DNA of 46,111 bases from a virus: positions 1 through 46,111 of the IMG/VR virus record IMGVR_UViG_3300025098_000083; one strand, 5' to 3'. This document shows positions 15,292-24,997 of this stretch, piece by piece. Under the pieces are notes generated by a model that ran no database searches, was not told the DNA's origin, and saw nothing but the letters and a program-made list of their open reading frames with translations. Each line of letters begins with the position of its first letter. Position 1 is the stretch's first letter. Position numbers and translations under genes: made by a program.

Positions 15292-16509
15292 ATGGCATCA
15301 CCTAATGGAGGTTTAATACAAGAAACAAATAGACAGTACTACGCTGGAGCTCAAGGTTTTATAACGGCTAATAATCAAAAAACATTTACTACAACGTTTA
15401 ATACAGATTTAGTATTCGGATCTGCCAATACATTATCTCCTGATTATGCATTAAACAATTTTAAAATATACACAAGTACTACAGGAGAAGGTAGTACCTA
15501 TATAGAATACACTTCTGATTTTACGGTTTCTGAAAATACTATAACACTTCCTGTATCTTTAGCTAATGGAACTTTTGTTGTAGTACAATTAAAAAGACTC
15601 AACGGTGGACATTATGGTAATGAAGATGCGTATGGTAATATTGTTGAAAATAATTATGGAAGCTATGCTTATACGAAAGTTTCTGACTTAGTAAATAATT
15701 TTCAAGTTGCTTATGTAGGAGCGGGAAAACTTATTCCTAGTGTTAAACGAACAGATATTATTTTTCATACAAAAAGAGCATTACAAGAATTAAGCTATGA
15801 TACTTTAAATGCAATAAAATCACAAGAAGTCCAAATACCTCCAAACCTTTCAATTCCCCTTCCTCAAGATTACGTAAATTACGTAAGTATTTCCTGGGTA
15901 GATCAATTAGGCGTTAAACACCCTATATATCCTACAAGGTTGACTTCAAATCCAACAGAAATATTACCACAAGATTATACTGGCCAACCTTTGCAAGATA
16001 ATTTTGATGAGAACATTACGGCTACTTCTATTATTGAACAAAGATGGGATAAGGCTAATGATCGATTAATTAGTGGAGCGTTTGAAGGAACAGAAAGAGA
16101 TGAGTCTATTTATTATGATTATCAATTTCCAGATGCTTTATTAGGCAGGCGCTATGGTTTAGATCCTGAAATTTCTCAATCAAATGGATGGTTTACTATT
16201 AATCAAAGAGAAAATAGTATTTCTTTTTCAAGCAATTTGAATGCTGCATTGATAATATTCGAATATATTTCAGATGGAGTTGCTTATGAGCAAGATATGA
16301 AAGTACCTAAAATGGCAGAGCAGGCCATCTATTCATATTTAAATCACGCAATACTTGCTTCAAAAATAAATACACCTGAATATATTGTAAATAGATATAA
16401 AAAAGAAAAATTTGCTGCAATAAGAAATGCTAAGATAAGATTATCTAATATAAAACCAGAAGAGTTTGTGCAAGTGATGCGAAACAAATCTAAATGGCTT
16501 AAAAATTAA
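15292..16509 (+). CDS. Neck/tail structural protein
   Basis: A 405-residue protein beginning MASPNGGLIQETNRQYYAG. Residues about 30-110 look like a beta-rich domain of the T7 gp17/receptor-fibre N-terminal type (FTTTFNTDLVF, FKIYTSTTG, ITLPVSLANGTFVVVQLKR). The rest, VGAGKLIPSVKRTDIIFHTK, LQELSYDTLNAIKSQEV and IPLPQDYVNYVSISWVDQLG, is a segment I associate with conserved adaptor-type proteins of marine podoviruses. It probably joins the connector to the nozzle or anchors fibres. The next gene starts five bases on. Confidence 0.7.
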   Translation: MASPNGGLIQETNRQYYAGAQGFITANNQKTFTTTFNTDLVFGSANTLSPDYALNNFKIYTSTTGEGSTYIEYTSDFTVSENTITLPVSLANGTFVVVQLKRLNGGHYGNEDAYGNIVENNYGSYAYTKVSDLVNNFQVAYVGAGKLIPSVKRTDIIFHTKRALQELSYDTLNAIKSQEVQIPPNLSIPLPQDYVNYVSISWVDQLGVKHPIYPTRLTSNPTEILPQDYTGQPLQDNFDENITATSIIEQRWDKANDRLISGAFEGTERDESIYYDYQFPDALLGRRYGLDPEISQSNGWFTINQRENSISFSSNLNAALIIFEYISDGVAYEQDMKVPKMAEQAIYSYLNHAILASKINTPEYIVNRYKKEKFAAIRNAKIRLSNIKPEEFVQVMRNKSKWLKN

Positions 16510-16513
16510 ATAA

Positions 16514-19500
16514 ATGGCAGAAGTTAAAAATGCTTTTATAAAGTCTAAAATGAATCAAGACCTTGATGATAGATTAATACCATCAGGTGAATATCGGGAA
16601 GGCTTTAATATACAAGTAAGTAAATCTCAAGGTGAAGATGTAGGTGCTTTAGAAAACGTTTTAGGTAATCAAGATTTAATTGATTTTGAAGCTTTAACGA
16701 CTACAGGCATACAAGTTATTGGGCAATTTACAAATCCATCAAAAAATACAATATACTTTTTTTTAACTAATTATACAGATTTAAATTACATAACAAATCC
16801 TACCTACGATCCTACTAAATTTAATTATATTTACGAATATAATGTATTAAATGGGGATAGTGTAAGGTTAGCGGAAGGAGCATTTTTAAATTTTTCAACA
16901 ACAAATCCTATTTATGGTGTTAATATGGTTGAAAATATATTATTTTTTACAGATAATAGAAACCAACCAAGAAGAATTGATATAACGCGAAGAAATGCAA
17001 GTGGCGGAGTATTTTATACAAATGAAGATTCTGTAAGCGTAGCCCAATATAATCCCTTTGATCCTATTTTAGTTTATAAAGATAGTACTACTCAAGGAGC
17101 TGCGGCTGCTCCAGAAACCACTATGTACGATGTTGTTAGTGAATTTCTACCTGACAATTCTACTGAAAACCCTTATTATAACGCAAGCTACGCTGGAGAT
17201 CCTGATTATTTAGAAAATAAATTTGTAAGATTTAGTTATAGGTTTAGGTTTAATAGCGGAGAATATTCTTTACTTGCCCCATTTACACAAGCTTTATTTA
17301 TACCTCAACAAGATGGATACTTTCTTGAAGGAGATGAGGAAAGTGCTTATCGAAGTACAATTGTAAAGTTTATGCAAAATAAAGTAAATAGGATATTATT
17401 ACAAATTCCAATACCATCTGCCGACGGGGCTACATTTGTAGAAAATTTTAATATTGATGAAATAGATGTAGTATTTAAAGAATCTGATGGTCAGGCTTTA
17501 TATGTTGTAGACACTATTCCCGGATCAACAATATCAATGACAACTGGTAATTATGTAGAATATGATTACCAAGCAAAAAAACCATTTAAAACTTTACCAG
17601 ATTCTACATTAATTAGAGTATATGACAAAGTTCCAGTAAAAGCTTTATCACAAGAAATAATAGGCAATAGAGTTGTGTATGGTAATTATCAAGATAAACA
17701 TACACCTCCTAAGTCTTTGGTTTATGATGTGGGTATTTCAAGTAAATCTAATTTTAATGATGATGATGATCCTAATATAGGTAGAGTAGAAAATACAACA
17801 AGCATTGTAGAATACCCTAATCATAATTTAAAACAAAATAGAAATTATCAAGTTGGTGTTGTATTATCAGATAGATATGGTAGAACATCAACAGTTATAT
17901 TGTCTACTACAACAGAAGGACAAGATGTTAATGCAGTATTATTTGGCGCTTCAACCGTGTATAATCCTTATAGATTAGGTTTATTAGGTGAAACTACTGT
18001 TTACGCTGCGTCTGTAAAAGATTGGCCGGGTGATTCTTTAAAAATAAGATTTGATCAAGCAATTCAATCAACAAAAAGTATTGTAACTGGTGCTCCTGGA
18101 TTATATAACGGTGATCCTTCTAGTGCTAACTATAATCCTTTAGGGTGGTATTCTTATAAAATAGTTGTAAAGCAATTAGAACAAGAATATTATAATGTTT
18201 ATTTAGGAGGAATACTAAATGGGTATCCTTCGGCTCCAGCTTCTCCTCCGGATCCTCAAAACAGTACTGCATTTATAACTTTAATAAATGACAATATAAA
18301 CAAAGTGCCAAGAGATTTAAATGAAGTTGGCCCAGACCAAAAACAATATAGAAGCAGTGTGCAATTATTTGGTAGAGTAACACCGGATAGAAGCACTTCT
18401 CCAACTTATAATCAACAATTTTACCCGGGACAAATAGATAGTGTAACTACGCCTGCTGTTGAATCTATAACAATTTTACCTTCTTCGGATACTGTAAACA
18501 CAATAGCTGAAGAAGAAAATATAGTCACAAGTGGCGCTACTATTGTTGATCTTTATCAAACAGATTCTAATCCATATATAGCCAGAATAACTCAAGGTAA
18601 TGAGCAAAATCCAATTGGTTCTTTACCGGTAGCTTCAGGAAGTTATAATTTTTTATTAGGAGTTTATGAAACTGAACCTGTTACTTCAAGATTAGAAATA
18701 TTTTGGGAAACATCTACAACTGGTTTAATATCAGATTTAAATGAAGCAATACGCACCGGTACAAACGAAACAGTAGGTTTAGTATACTTTGAATGGGATT
18801 TAGATGAAGCAACCGAAATAGGTACTTCAATTGCAGGTAGATTTGCACCAATTGACGAAGAAGGTAATAATCAACTTCCTAAAGAACCCCTAGAAGAAAG
18901 TGATTTGTCTATGAGCGTTACTGATATAGATGGAAATGATATTACCAAATTTTCTTTAAGAAAAATACCAAAAACTGCTCAATCAGTTTATGATCCGCTA
19001 GACAAGGATACATTTGATACATATGAAATTGATACTACAGAAGAATTTTATTATGGACCTGATGCAGCTGTAAATCAAGTATTTTATTTTACTTTTACTG
19101 ACGATACAACAGGAGAAAATGTTGCCGATGTAGTAGAAAGTTTATCTAATGTAGCTCCTACTATAACTAATGGAACCACAGTTTCTTTTGATGCAGATGA
19201 TACAGGAGTAATATTTACTTATGAAGCAATTAACGGAACAGTTGACACTACGCGGAATGCTTTAAATTTAACATGGAGCATGGAAGGAAACCCTCCTGAA
19301 CTTACTTTAGATGCAAATACAGGCGAATTAAGTGTTAGCGATTCACTTGCAGGAAAAATTACATTAACAATAACTGTTCAAGATGCTGGGGGTTTAACTG
19401 ATACTATAACAAGTGAATTAGTAGCGGGAGAAATACCTGTTAATGAAGGATTTGGTTCAGGTAGCGCACTTATGTCAGGGGGAAGCGGATGGTCTGGAGC

Positions 19501-20836
19501 CCATTACTGGTCATCTGGAGATAATAACTCTACAGCATCAACTCCATTGCCAGGCGAATCTACGGGTACGGTTGATATACGAACACCTTATTCGGGGCTT
19601 TCATTAACATCTACAAAAGAAAATAGCGGATTTGTAACGGCACCTGATTGTGATGGATATACTTTTTATAATGAAAATCATAAATCATTAGGAACTGACA
19701 ATCCATCATCTGGTTTAAGTGGAGGCTTAACACAAGGGACAGGTTTTATAGCTCTTGATGTTTTAGGAGAGCAATATGATTTTAGCGTTAATAATTCATT
19801 AACAACATATCCCTTTATTTTATATCCTACATATTTACAATATAGAAATCCAACTGGAGCAGGGTATCCAAATAATTGGGAAATAGCAAAAGATATAGAG
19901 GGCAAAGAAATTAAATTTGGAGGAACTCAAAACAATTGGGATTCTATATCTGTTGATCCTTATGGTGCTATTCAGGCTACTGGTGTTATAACCAATGACG
20001 ATTCCGCAAGAGACTATGATAATAGAGAAATAAATGAATTTCCTATAACTGATACTAATATTGATTCAGAAGATTGTATGCAGGCATCATTACAACCTCC
20101 TGTAACTGGGACATCAAATAGGTTTAGAGTAGCAGCAAGAAGAGTTTTTGTAATTGGCAAAAGCCAGCAGGAAGCATATACTAATGCGCCTGAGTACTAT
20201 GGGGACTATAGATTGGTAGTACGCTACCCATGGGGACTTTCTGTTGCTGATGGGCCTAGTGGATATGGAGAAGATATTGTAGTAGGTTATGGAACAGACT
20301 CATGCCCAGTAGATGCCCAATATAAAAATGCACAAATGAATTGGCGATCAGTATTAAGATATGGCGATTTATACTACCCACCTTATAGCCGCTCTACACC
20401 TAGGTCTTATAGCTATCAAGTTTCTACTTCAACTGGAGCCGATGGTATAATTGCAACAGGCTTAGCTACTAGTAAAAATTTATTTGCTAGAGAATGGGCA
20501 ATGAGATATGTAAGTAGATTTTATGAAGATGCTGAACTTACAATACCATGGGAATCTGGTTCATCAGGTTTTCAAGGTGCAGGATGGTATGGATTTAGAT
20601 CTGTAGGGGCAAATTTTGATGTTAATGTTAAATATGGAACAGATAATTCATTTCCTAAATTTGGAACAACATCTGCTACGGGTAGTCAAAGCATTGATTT
20701 TAGACAAACTGACCAAGACAGAAAATGGGCCGTGTATTTAGATAATAATGGTATAAAAGTTTTAACAGACGTTGAAAGCCAAACAACTGTTCAGCCTGGT
20801 GTTGCTCCAAACTCCCCTCAATTCCCTCCGGGTTAA
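16514..20836 (+). CDS. Large tail nozzle/stabilisation protein with Ig-like insert
   Basis: A 1440-residue protein. The start, KNAFIKSKMNQDLDDRLIPS then GEYREGFNIQVSKSQGEDVG, ALENVLGN, is the signature I know from P22 gp10-like stabilisation/nozzle proteins of marine podoviruses. Beta-propeller-like repeats fill about residues 30-640. From about 880 to 972 lies a cadherin/dystroglycan-type domain (VAPTITNGTTVSFDADD, LTWSMEGNPPELTLDANTG, ITLTITVQDAGGLTDTI). Residues about 975-1440 are Gly/Ser/Tyr/Asp-rich and beta-predicted, suggesting surface exposure and perhaps receptor contact. It may work with the 491-residue product downstream as one nozzle. Confidence 0.78.
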   Translation: MAEVKNAFIKSKMNQDLDDRLIPSGEYREGFNIQVSKSQGEDVGALENVLGNQDLIDFEALTTTGIQVIGQFTNPSKNTIYFFLTNYTDLNYITNPTYDPTKFNYIYEYNVLNGDSVRLAEGAFLNFSTTNPIYGVNMVENILFFTDNRNQPRRIDITRRNASGGVFYTNEDSVSVAQYNPFDPILVYKDSTTQGAAAAPETTMYDVVSEFLPDNSTENPYYNASYAGDPDYLENKFVRFSYRFRFNSGEYSLLAPFTQALFIPQQDGYFLEGDEESAYRSTIVKFMQNKVNRILLQIPIPSADGATFVENFNIDEIDVVFKESDGQALYVVDTIPGSTISMTTGNYVEYDYQAKKPFKTLPDSTLIRVYDKVPVKALSQEIIGNRVVYGNYQDKHTPPKSLVYDVGISSKSNFNDDDDPNIGRVENTTSIVEYPNHNLKQNRNYQVGVVLSDRYGRTSTVILSTTTEGQDVNAVLFGASTVYNPYRLGLLGETTVYAASVKDWPGDSLKIRFDQAIQSTKSIVTGAPGLYNGDPSSANYNPLGWYSYKIVVKQLEQEYYNVYLGGILNGYPSAPASPPDPQNSTAFITLINDNINKVPRDLNEVGPDQKQYRSSVQLFGRVTPDRSTSPTYNQQFYPGQIDSVTTPAVESITILPSSDTVNTIAEEENIVTSGATIVDLYQTDSNPYIARITQGNEQNPIGSLPVASGSYNFLLGVYETEPVTSRLEIFWETSTTGLISDLNEAIRTGTNETVGLVYFEWDLDEATEIGTSIAGRFAPIDEEGNNQLPKEPLEESDLSMSVTDIDGNDITKFSLRKIPKTAQSVYDPLDKDTFDTYEIDTTEEFYYGPDAAVNQVFYFTFTDDTTGENVADVVESLSNVAPTITNGTTVSFDADDTGVIFTYEAINGTVDTTRNALNLTWSMEGNPPELTLDANTGELSVSDSLAGKITLTITVQDAGGLTDTITSELVAGEIPVNEGFGSGSALMSGGSGWSGAHYWSSGDNNSTASTPLPGESTGTVDIRTPYSGLSLTSTKENSGFVTAPDCDGYTFYNENHKSLGTDNPSSGLSGGLTQGTGFIALDVLGEQYDFSVNNSLTTYPFILYPTYLQYRNPTGAGYPNNWEIAKDIEGKEIKFGGTQNNWDSISVDPYGAIQATGVITNDDSARDYDNREINEFPITDTNIDSEDCMQASLQPPVTGTSNRFRVAARRVFVIGKSQQEAYTNAPEYYGDYRLVVRYPWGLSVADGPSGYGEDIVVGYGTDSCPVDAQYKNAQMNWRSVLRYGDLYYPPYSRSTPRSYSYQVSTSTGADGIIATGLATSKNLFAREWAMRYVSRFYEDAELTIPWESGSSGFQGAGWYGFRSVGANFDVNVKYGTDNSFPKFGTTSATGSQSIDFRQTDQDRKWAVYLDNNGIKVLTDVESQTTVQPGVAPNSPQFPPG

Positions 20837-20873
20837 GTGTAACTTAAATAAGAAATAAGTAATAATAAAAGAT

Positions 20874-22349
20874 ATGCCAGCAATAATAGAAGTTAAATAT
20901 TTTAATAGTTTTATCTTAAGAAAAACTCTAAATAATAGCGATGAACCGGTATGGAATGGCTCCAGAGGTATTCCTCAAGCTATTGGCGGATTTGATCAAG
21001 GTAATGTATCTTCTAATTCTGCTCAAATTACAAAAAATTGGGTTATAGAAGAAGCGCGTATTAGAGGTGGTTATAATAATACTTCTGCCGGGTATGGGGC
21101 TAAAGCTTATTTAGTAGAAGACGAACCTAATTCTTCCTTAAGATTTAATTCATTAATATATTCAGGTATATTTAATTCAACAACAGGAACAAATAATACA
21201 AATGTTTTTTCTATTGGAGCAGATATAACTAGAAGTTTAGATCCTGCACAAGGGTCAATTCAAAAGTTATATGCAGAAGACACTAATTTAATAATATTTC
21301 AAGAAAATAAAGTTAGTAATGCTTTAATTGACAAAGACGCTATATATACTGCAGAAGGAACAGGCTTAACTACAACGGGTAAAGTTGTTATTGGCCCTGT
21401 AAGAGCATACGGAGGTAATTTTGGAATAAGTAGAAATCCTGAAAGCTTTGCTGTTTATGGTTATAGAAAATATTTTACAGATAAAGATAGAAATGCTGTA
21501 TTAAGATTATCAGCTGATGGAATAACGGAAATTTCTAATTACGGTATGATTGATTTTTTTAGAGATCAATTCGCATCTTTAGATAGTTATCAAGTCGGGC
21601 CTGGTAAAGCTGTTGGTATGTGGGATATATATACAAAACAATATGTTGTATCATTGCAGCCTGCTAACTCTAATGATTATAAAACGCTTTCTTTTGATGA
21701 AACCATAAATGGATGGACTAGTTTTTATAATTATAAACCAGCTGCAGGAACAAGTTTAAAAAATCAATTTTATACAATAGACAACGGAAATTCTACAGAT
21801 AAAAATGCTGCTTTATATAGACATTATAGTCAAAATGTTAATAGAGCACAATTTTATGGAACTACTTATAATTCATCTATAAAATTTGTATTAAATCCTT
21901 CGGTTAGCATGTCTAAAGTATTTAAAACAATTAATTATGAAGGAAGCAATGGTTGGCAAGTAGATTCATATGCTTCAGATTTTACAGGTGTTAGCTCAGT
22001 CAACACAGGAGGCGAATTTACAGAATTTAGCAATACTAATACACAAGATGAAACTTCTTTAATATACAGCTACAATCAAGGGGCATATGATAACTTTGGT
22101 AATCAATACCCATCAACATTAACGCCTCCTATAAATAGAGCTGGCTTTGACAGAAAAGAAAATAAATATTTTGCAAATTTAATTAATAACTCAGGGCCTG
22201 CTCCAGGTGAAATTATTTTTGGCAATCAAATAAGTGGTATAAAAGGACACTTTGTGACTGTTTCTATGTCAACTGATACTGTAACTAATTTTGGAAAAGC
22301 AAAAGAGTTGTTTGCTGTATCATCAGAATATGTAGAGTCCAGTTACTAA
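20874..22349 (+). CDS. Tail nozzle/propeller protein, second gene
   Basis: A 491-residue beta-rich protein, 37 bases after the large nozzle gene. It contains YFNSFILRKTLNN, WVIEEARIRGGYNNTSAGYG, SIQKLYAEDTNLIIFQENKV, SFAVYGYRKYFTDKDRNAVL and FKTINYEGSNGWQVDSYASD, which match the C-terminal propeller part of long nozzle proteins in related phages, as far as I can judge by eye. In those phages the two parts are often one polypeptide, so this may be a split or a genuinely separate ring. No catalytic motif is seen. Confidence 0.7.
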   Translation: MPAIIEVKYFNSFILRKTLNNSDEPVWNGSRGIPQAIGGFDQGNVSSNSAQITKNWVIEEARIRGGYNNTSAGYGAKAYLVEDEPNSSLRFNSLIYSGIFNSTTGTNNTNVFSIGADITRSLDPAQGSIQKLYAEDTNLIIFQENKVSNALIDKDAIYTAEGTGLTTTGKVVIGPVRAYGGNFGISRNPESFAVYGYRKYFTDKDRNAVLRLSADGITEISNYGMIDFFRDQFASLDSYQVGPGKAVGMWDIYTKQYVVSLQPANSNDYKTLSFDETINGWTSFYNYKPAAGTSLKNQFYTIDNGNSTDKNAALYRHYSQNVNRAQFYGTTYNSSIKFVLNPSVSMSKVFKTINYEGSNGWQVDSYASDFTGVSSVNTGGEFTEFSNTNTQDETSLIYSYNQGAYDNFGNQYPSTLTPPINRAGFDRKENKYFANLINNSGPAPGEIIFGNQISGIKGHFVTVSMSTDTVTNFGKAKELFAVSSEYVESSY

Positions 22350-22385
22350 AAATTTTAGTATCTTTATATAATTAAATTTTATTTT

Positions 22386-22805
22386 ATGAATGAGTTAAAA
22401 GTTAGAGTTTTAACTGAAAATGATTGGGAAACACTATGCAGTTGGTGGTTAGAATGGCCGGATTGGAAAGTGCATCCTACTAAGGAAATGTTACCCTTAA
22501 ATGGTATAGGTGGGTTTATGGTGGAAAATGATAATAAACCAATTGTAGCAGGCTTTTTATATCTTACAAATTCTAACATAGCATGGCTAGAATGGATAAT
22601 TTCAGATCCTAATTACAAAGAAATAAACAAAAGGCAAGCAATTGAACTTTTAATAACATCTGCAGAAAGTGCGGCTAGAAATCAAGGTAAAGAAGTAATT
22701 TTTAGCGTTAGCAGAAATAAAGCTTTATTAAAAATGCATAAAAAATTAGGATATACGGTAGATAAAGATCCTTCTTATGAAATAACTAAAAATATAAAAA
22801 ATTAA
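22386..22805 (+). CDS. GNAT-family acetyltransferase-like protein
   Basis: A 139-residue protein with the GNAT layout: VRVLTENDWETLCSWW (first strand and helix), GIGGFMVENDNKPIVAGFLY (central strands), WLEWIISDPNYKEINKRQAI (strand 4 and the acetyl-CoA-binding helix region), EVIFSVSRNKALLKMHKKLG and YTV (final strands). The usual R/Q-x-x-G-x-G/A acetyl-CoA loop is not obvious; NKRQAI occupies the place, so activity is uncertain. It lies between the tail and ejection-protein genes with its own AT-rich leader. Similar proteins occur at this place in some podoviruses and are presumed virion-linked. The target is unknown. Confidence 0.72.
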   Translation: MNELKVRVLTENDWETLCSWWLEWPDWKVHPTKEMLPLNGIGGFMVENDNKPIVAGFLYLTNSNIAWLEWIISDPNYKEINKRQAIELLITSAESAARNQGKEVIFSVSRNKALLKMHKKLGYTVDKDPSYEITKNIKN

Positions 22806-22811
22806 TATAAT

Positions 22812-23552
22812 ATGGCAGCAGCAACACTAATAGCCGCGGGTATTGGAGCAGCAGGTTCAATAGCTGGATCAGCAATAGGAGCAAGCTCAGCAAGAAAAGC
22901 TAGAAAAAGTGCCGCTAAAAAAGAAGGTGCTTTAAAAAAAGAAATGGACGCAGCGGAAAGAAATAGAACCCCTGTAATAAATCCATATGAGGGTGTTAAA
23001 GATCTTTCATCTCAAATAGAAGATTTAAGTGGTAATTTAAGTAATCCTTATGATAATTTAGGTGTTGCAACTAAAGCTGCTGAAATACAGATGGAACAGA
23101 GCGATATTGCTCTTGCTAATACTTTAGATACATTAGCTGCTACAGGGGCTAGTGCTGGCGGAGCGACTGCTTTAGCTCAAGCTGCTTTGGCTAGTAAAAA
23201 AGGGGTTGCTGCTACAATAGAATCTCAAGAAGCTAACAATGAAAAGCTAAGAGCTCAAGGAGAGGCTAGCTTACAAAGCGCTAAAATGGCAGAGGCTCAA
23301 AGAGTTCAAACCGCTCAATACGCTGAAGCTGGAAGATTACAACAAGCTGATGTTGCAGGAAGACAATATGAATTTGAACAACAAGATAGACGCGAAGAGC
23401 AACAGTTAAATAGACTACAAGCGCAAATAACTGGTCAACAACAACAGCAAGCAGCAGCAAGGCAACAAAGTGCTAATGCAATTGCAGGAGGAGTTTCAGG
23501 AATAACTGGAATAGCTGCAAGCGCAGCGGGAAATTCTGAATTTGGGGTATGA
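22812..23552 (+). CDS. Internal virion/ejection protein (gp14-like)
   Basis: A 246-residue Ala/Gln-rich protein. The first ~28 residues are a small-residue hydrophobic helix (TLIAAGIGAAGSIAGSAIGA), and a second such segment closes the protein (AIAGGVSGITGIAASAAG). Between them is a long amphipathic helix rich in Gln, Ala and Glu (for example QAQITGQQQQQAAARQQS). This pattern is typical of T7 gp14-type ejection proteins, which leave the virion and insert in the outer membrane to form part of the DNA channel. The two genes that follow complete the expected trio. Confidence 0.75.
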   Translation: MAAATLIAAGIGAAGSIAGSAIGASSARKARKSAAKKEGALKKEMDAAERNRTPVINPYEGVKDLSSQIEDLSGNLSNPYDNLGVATKAAEIQMEQSDIALANTLDTLAATGASAGGATALAQAALASKKGVAATIESQEANNEKLRAQGEASLQSAKMAEAQRVQTAQYAEAGRLQQADVAGRQYEFEQQDRREEQQLNRLQAQITGQQQQQAAARQQSANAIAGGVSGITGIAASAAGNSEFGV

Positions 23553-23581
23553 TAATAATATTATTAAAATAAACAAAAAAA

Positions 23582-24994
23582 ATGGGTGCATACGAAAATC
23601 CGCAAACAGTCATAGTTGATACTTCTTCTGCTTGGACAAATATGTCTAAGTCGATTGCTAATACTACTGTAAAATTTTTAGAAAAACAAACAGAGGTACA
23701 AAATGAAAAGTTAAAAAAGCAGCAAAAAGAAGATTTAGCGTACAGCCAAAGACTTGTAAAAAATTTAAATACTCAACAATCAAAATTATATGGTTTAGAT
23801 ATTGAAAAGCAAACTAATGATTTGTTTAATCAAACCATATCTGATAAGACTACATTAGAGTTAAATCTTGAAAAAGCTACTACTCCAGAAGAAAGAAGTA
23901 TGTATGCTGCTCAATTAGGGGACTACAATAATAGACTTAATCAAATATTAGATTTTGCTAAAAATAAAGATACGTTTAAAGAAAATTTTTTAGATAAAAA
24001 TGACCCTACTTCAAGAAATGGAGAAGGGCAATGGTCTATACAAGGTGTTGAAGATTATTCTGATTGGATTAATTATGGGCAAAACTACGCTGCTTCTACC
24101 ACTAATAGTTTCTTAAGTTTTGATGAATTAGGTGAATTAAAAATAAATATAGCTAATCCTGAAAATCAAGAAGAATTTAAGTCTTGGGGCACAACTGATT
24201 TCTTTTCTAAACAACCTCCTATAACGCCTATGGTTTCTAAAGGTTTGAGTGAAAGACTTTTAGATAGAGGTATATTAAATTCTAAAACACCTGGTAAATT
24301 AGCAGATGAATATAACACAATGAAAAGAAATGTTATGGATGCGATGGTTATTTCAGATGTTATTGAACCTTACGCAGAAAGTATTTTAACAGATCCCGAT
24401 GCTGCTCAATCAGTTTGGATTAATGTTTTAAAACAACCTGGTTTACTTGAAATGGCTACTGAAGAAGAGGGCAGATTTCCTATAGAAGGAAGCCCTTTTT
24501 CAAAAGAAAGCGCTGAAAAATTTATTGAGGCATTTAATAATTTTGCTAAAAGCAAACTACCTAAAAATCACCCCGTAGCTGTAAAAGCTGTAAAAGATAG
24601 AATAGAAACAGCAGAAGAAATTGTTGAAGAAAAATTTAATAATTATATAAAAGAATTAGATACTTCTTGGACTGATGTTACAGGAGAAACAGCATCATTT
24701 GATCCTAAAACAAATATGCTTACCGTAACAGTAGAAATGGAAAATGAAGATGGCGATATAATTACAGAACCAGAATTATATGATTTAAGCCAACCGGGTC
24801 AATTTACTAATTATATTAGGTTATTATTAGATAAATCACCTGACTTGGGTAATGATATTAAAAGCAGGGAAATAAAAAGAAGTATATTAGAAAAAGCTAA
24901 AGTTAAAGAAAAAGAATACCTTGCTAAATCAAATGGAGCTGATGATTACAAGGGGTTTGAAGATTATCTAACTGGTCAAATTAAAAAAGACTAA
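23582..24994 (+). CDS. Internal virion/ejection protein (gp15-like)
   Basis: A 470-residue mainly helical protein between a gp14-like and a gp16-like gene. It starts MGAYENPQTVIVDTSSAWTN, has a charged coiled helix (FLEKQTEVQNEKLKKQQKED, residues about 32-51) and further helices with no membrane segment. I recognise no enzymatic motif. Position and size fit the middle ejection protein, which assembles a periplasmic tube with its partners. Start is preceded by an A-rich leader. Confidence 0.65.
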   Translation: MGAYENPQTVIVDTSSAWTNMSKSIANTTVKFLEKQTEVQNEKLKKQQKEDLAYSQRLVKNLNTQQSKLYGLDIEKQTNDLFNQTISDKTTLELNLEKATTPEERSMYAAQLGDYNNRLNQILDFAKNKDTFKENFLDKNDPTSRNGEGQWSIQGVEDYSDWINYGQNYAASTTNSFLSFDELGELKINIANPENQEEFKSWGTTDFFSKQPPITPMVSKGLSERLLDRGILNSKTPGKLADEYNTMKRNVMDAMVISDVIEPYAESILTDPDAAQSVWINVLKQPGLLEMATEEEGRFPIEGSPFSKESAEKFIEAFNNFAKSKLPKNHPVAVKAVKDRIETAEEIVEEKFNNYIKELDTSWTDVTGETASFDPKTNMLTVTVEMENEDGDIITEPELYDLSQPGQFTNYIRLLLDKSPDLGNDIKSREIKRSILEKAKVKEKEYLAKSNGADDYKGFEDYLTGQIKKD

Positions 24995-24997
24995 AAC

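Noticed and set aside
20874-22349. Diversity-generating retroelement acting on the tail genes
   Set aside because: No reverse transcriptase gene and no template/variable repeat pair is visible.
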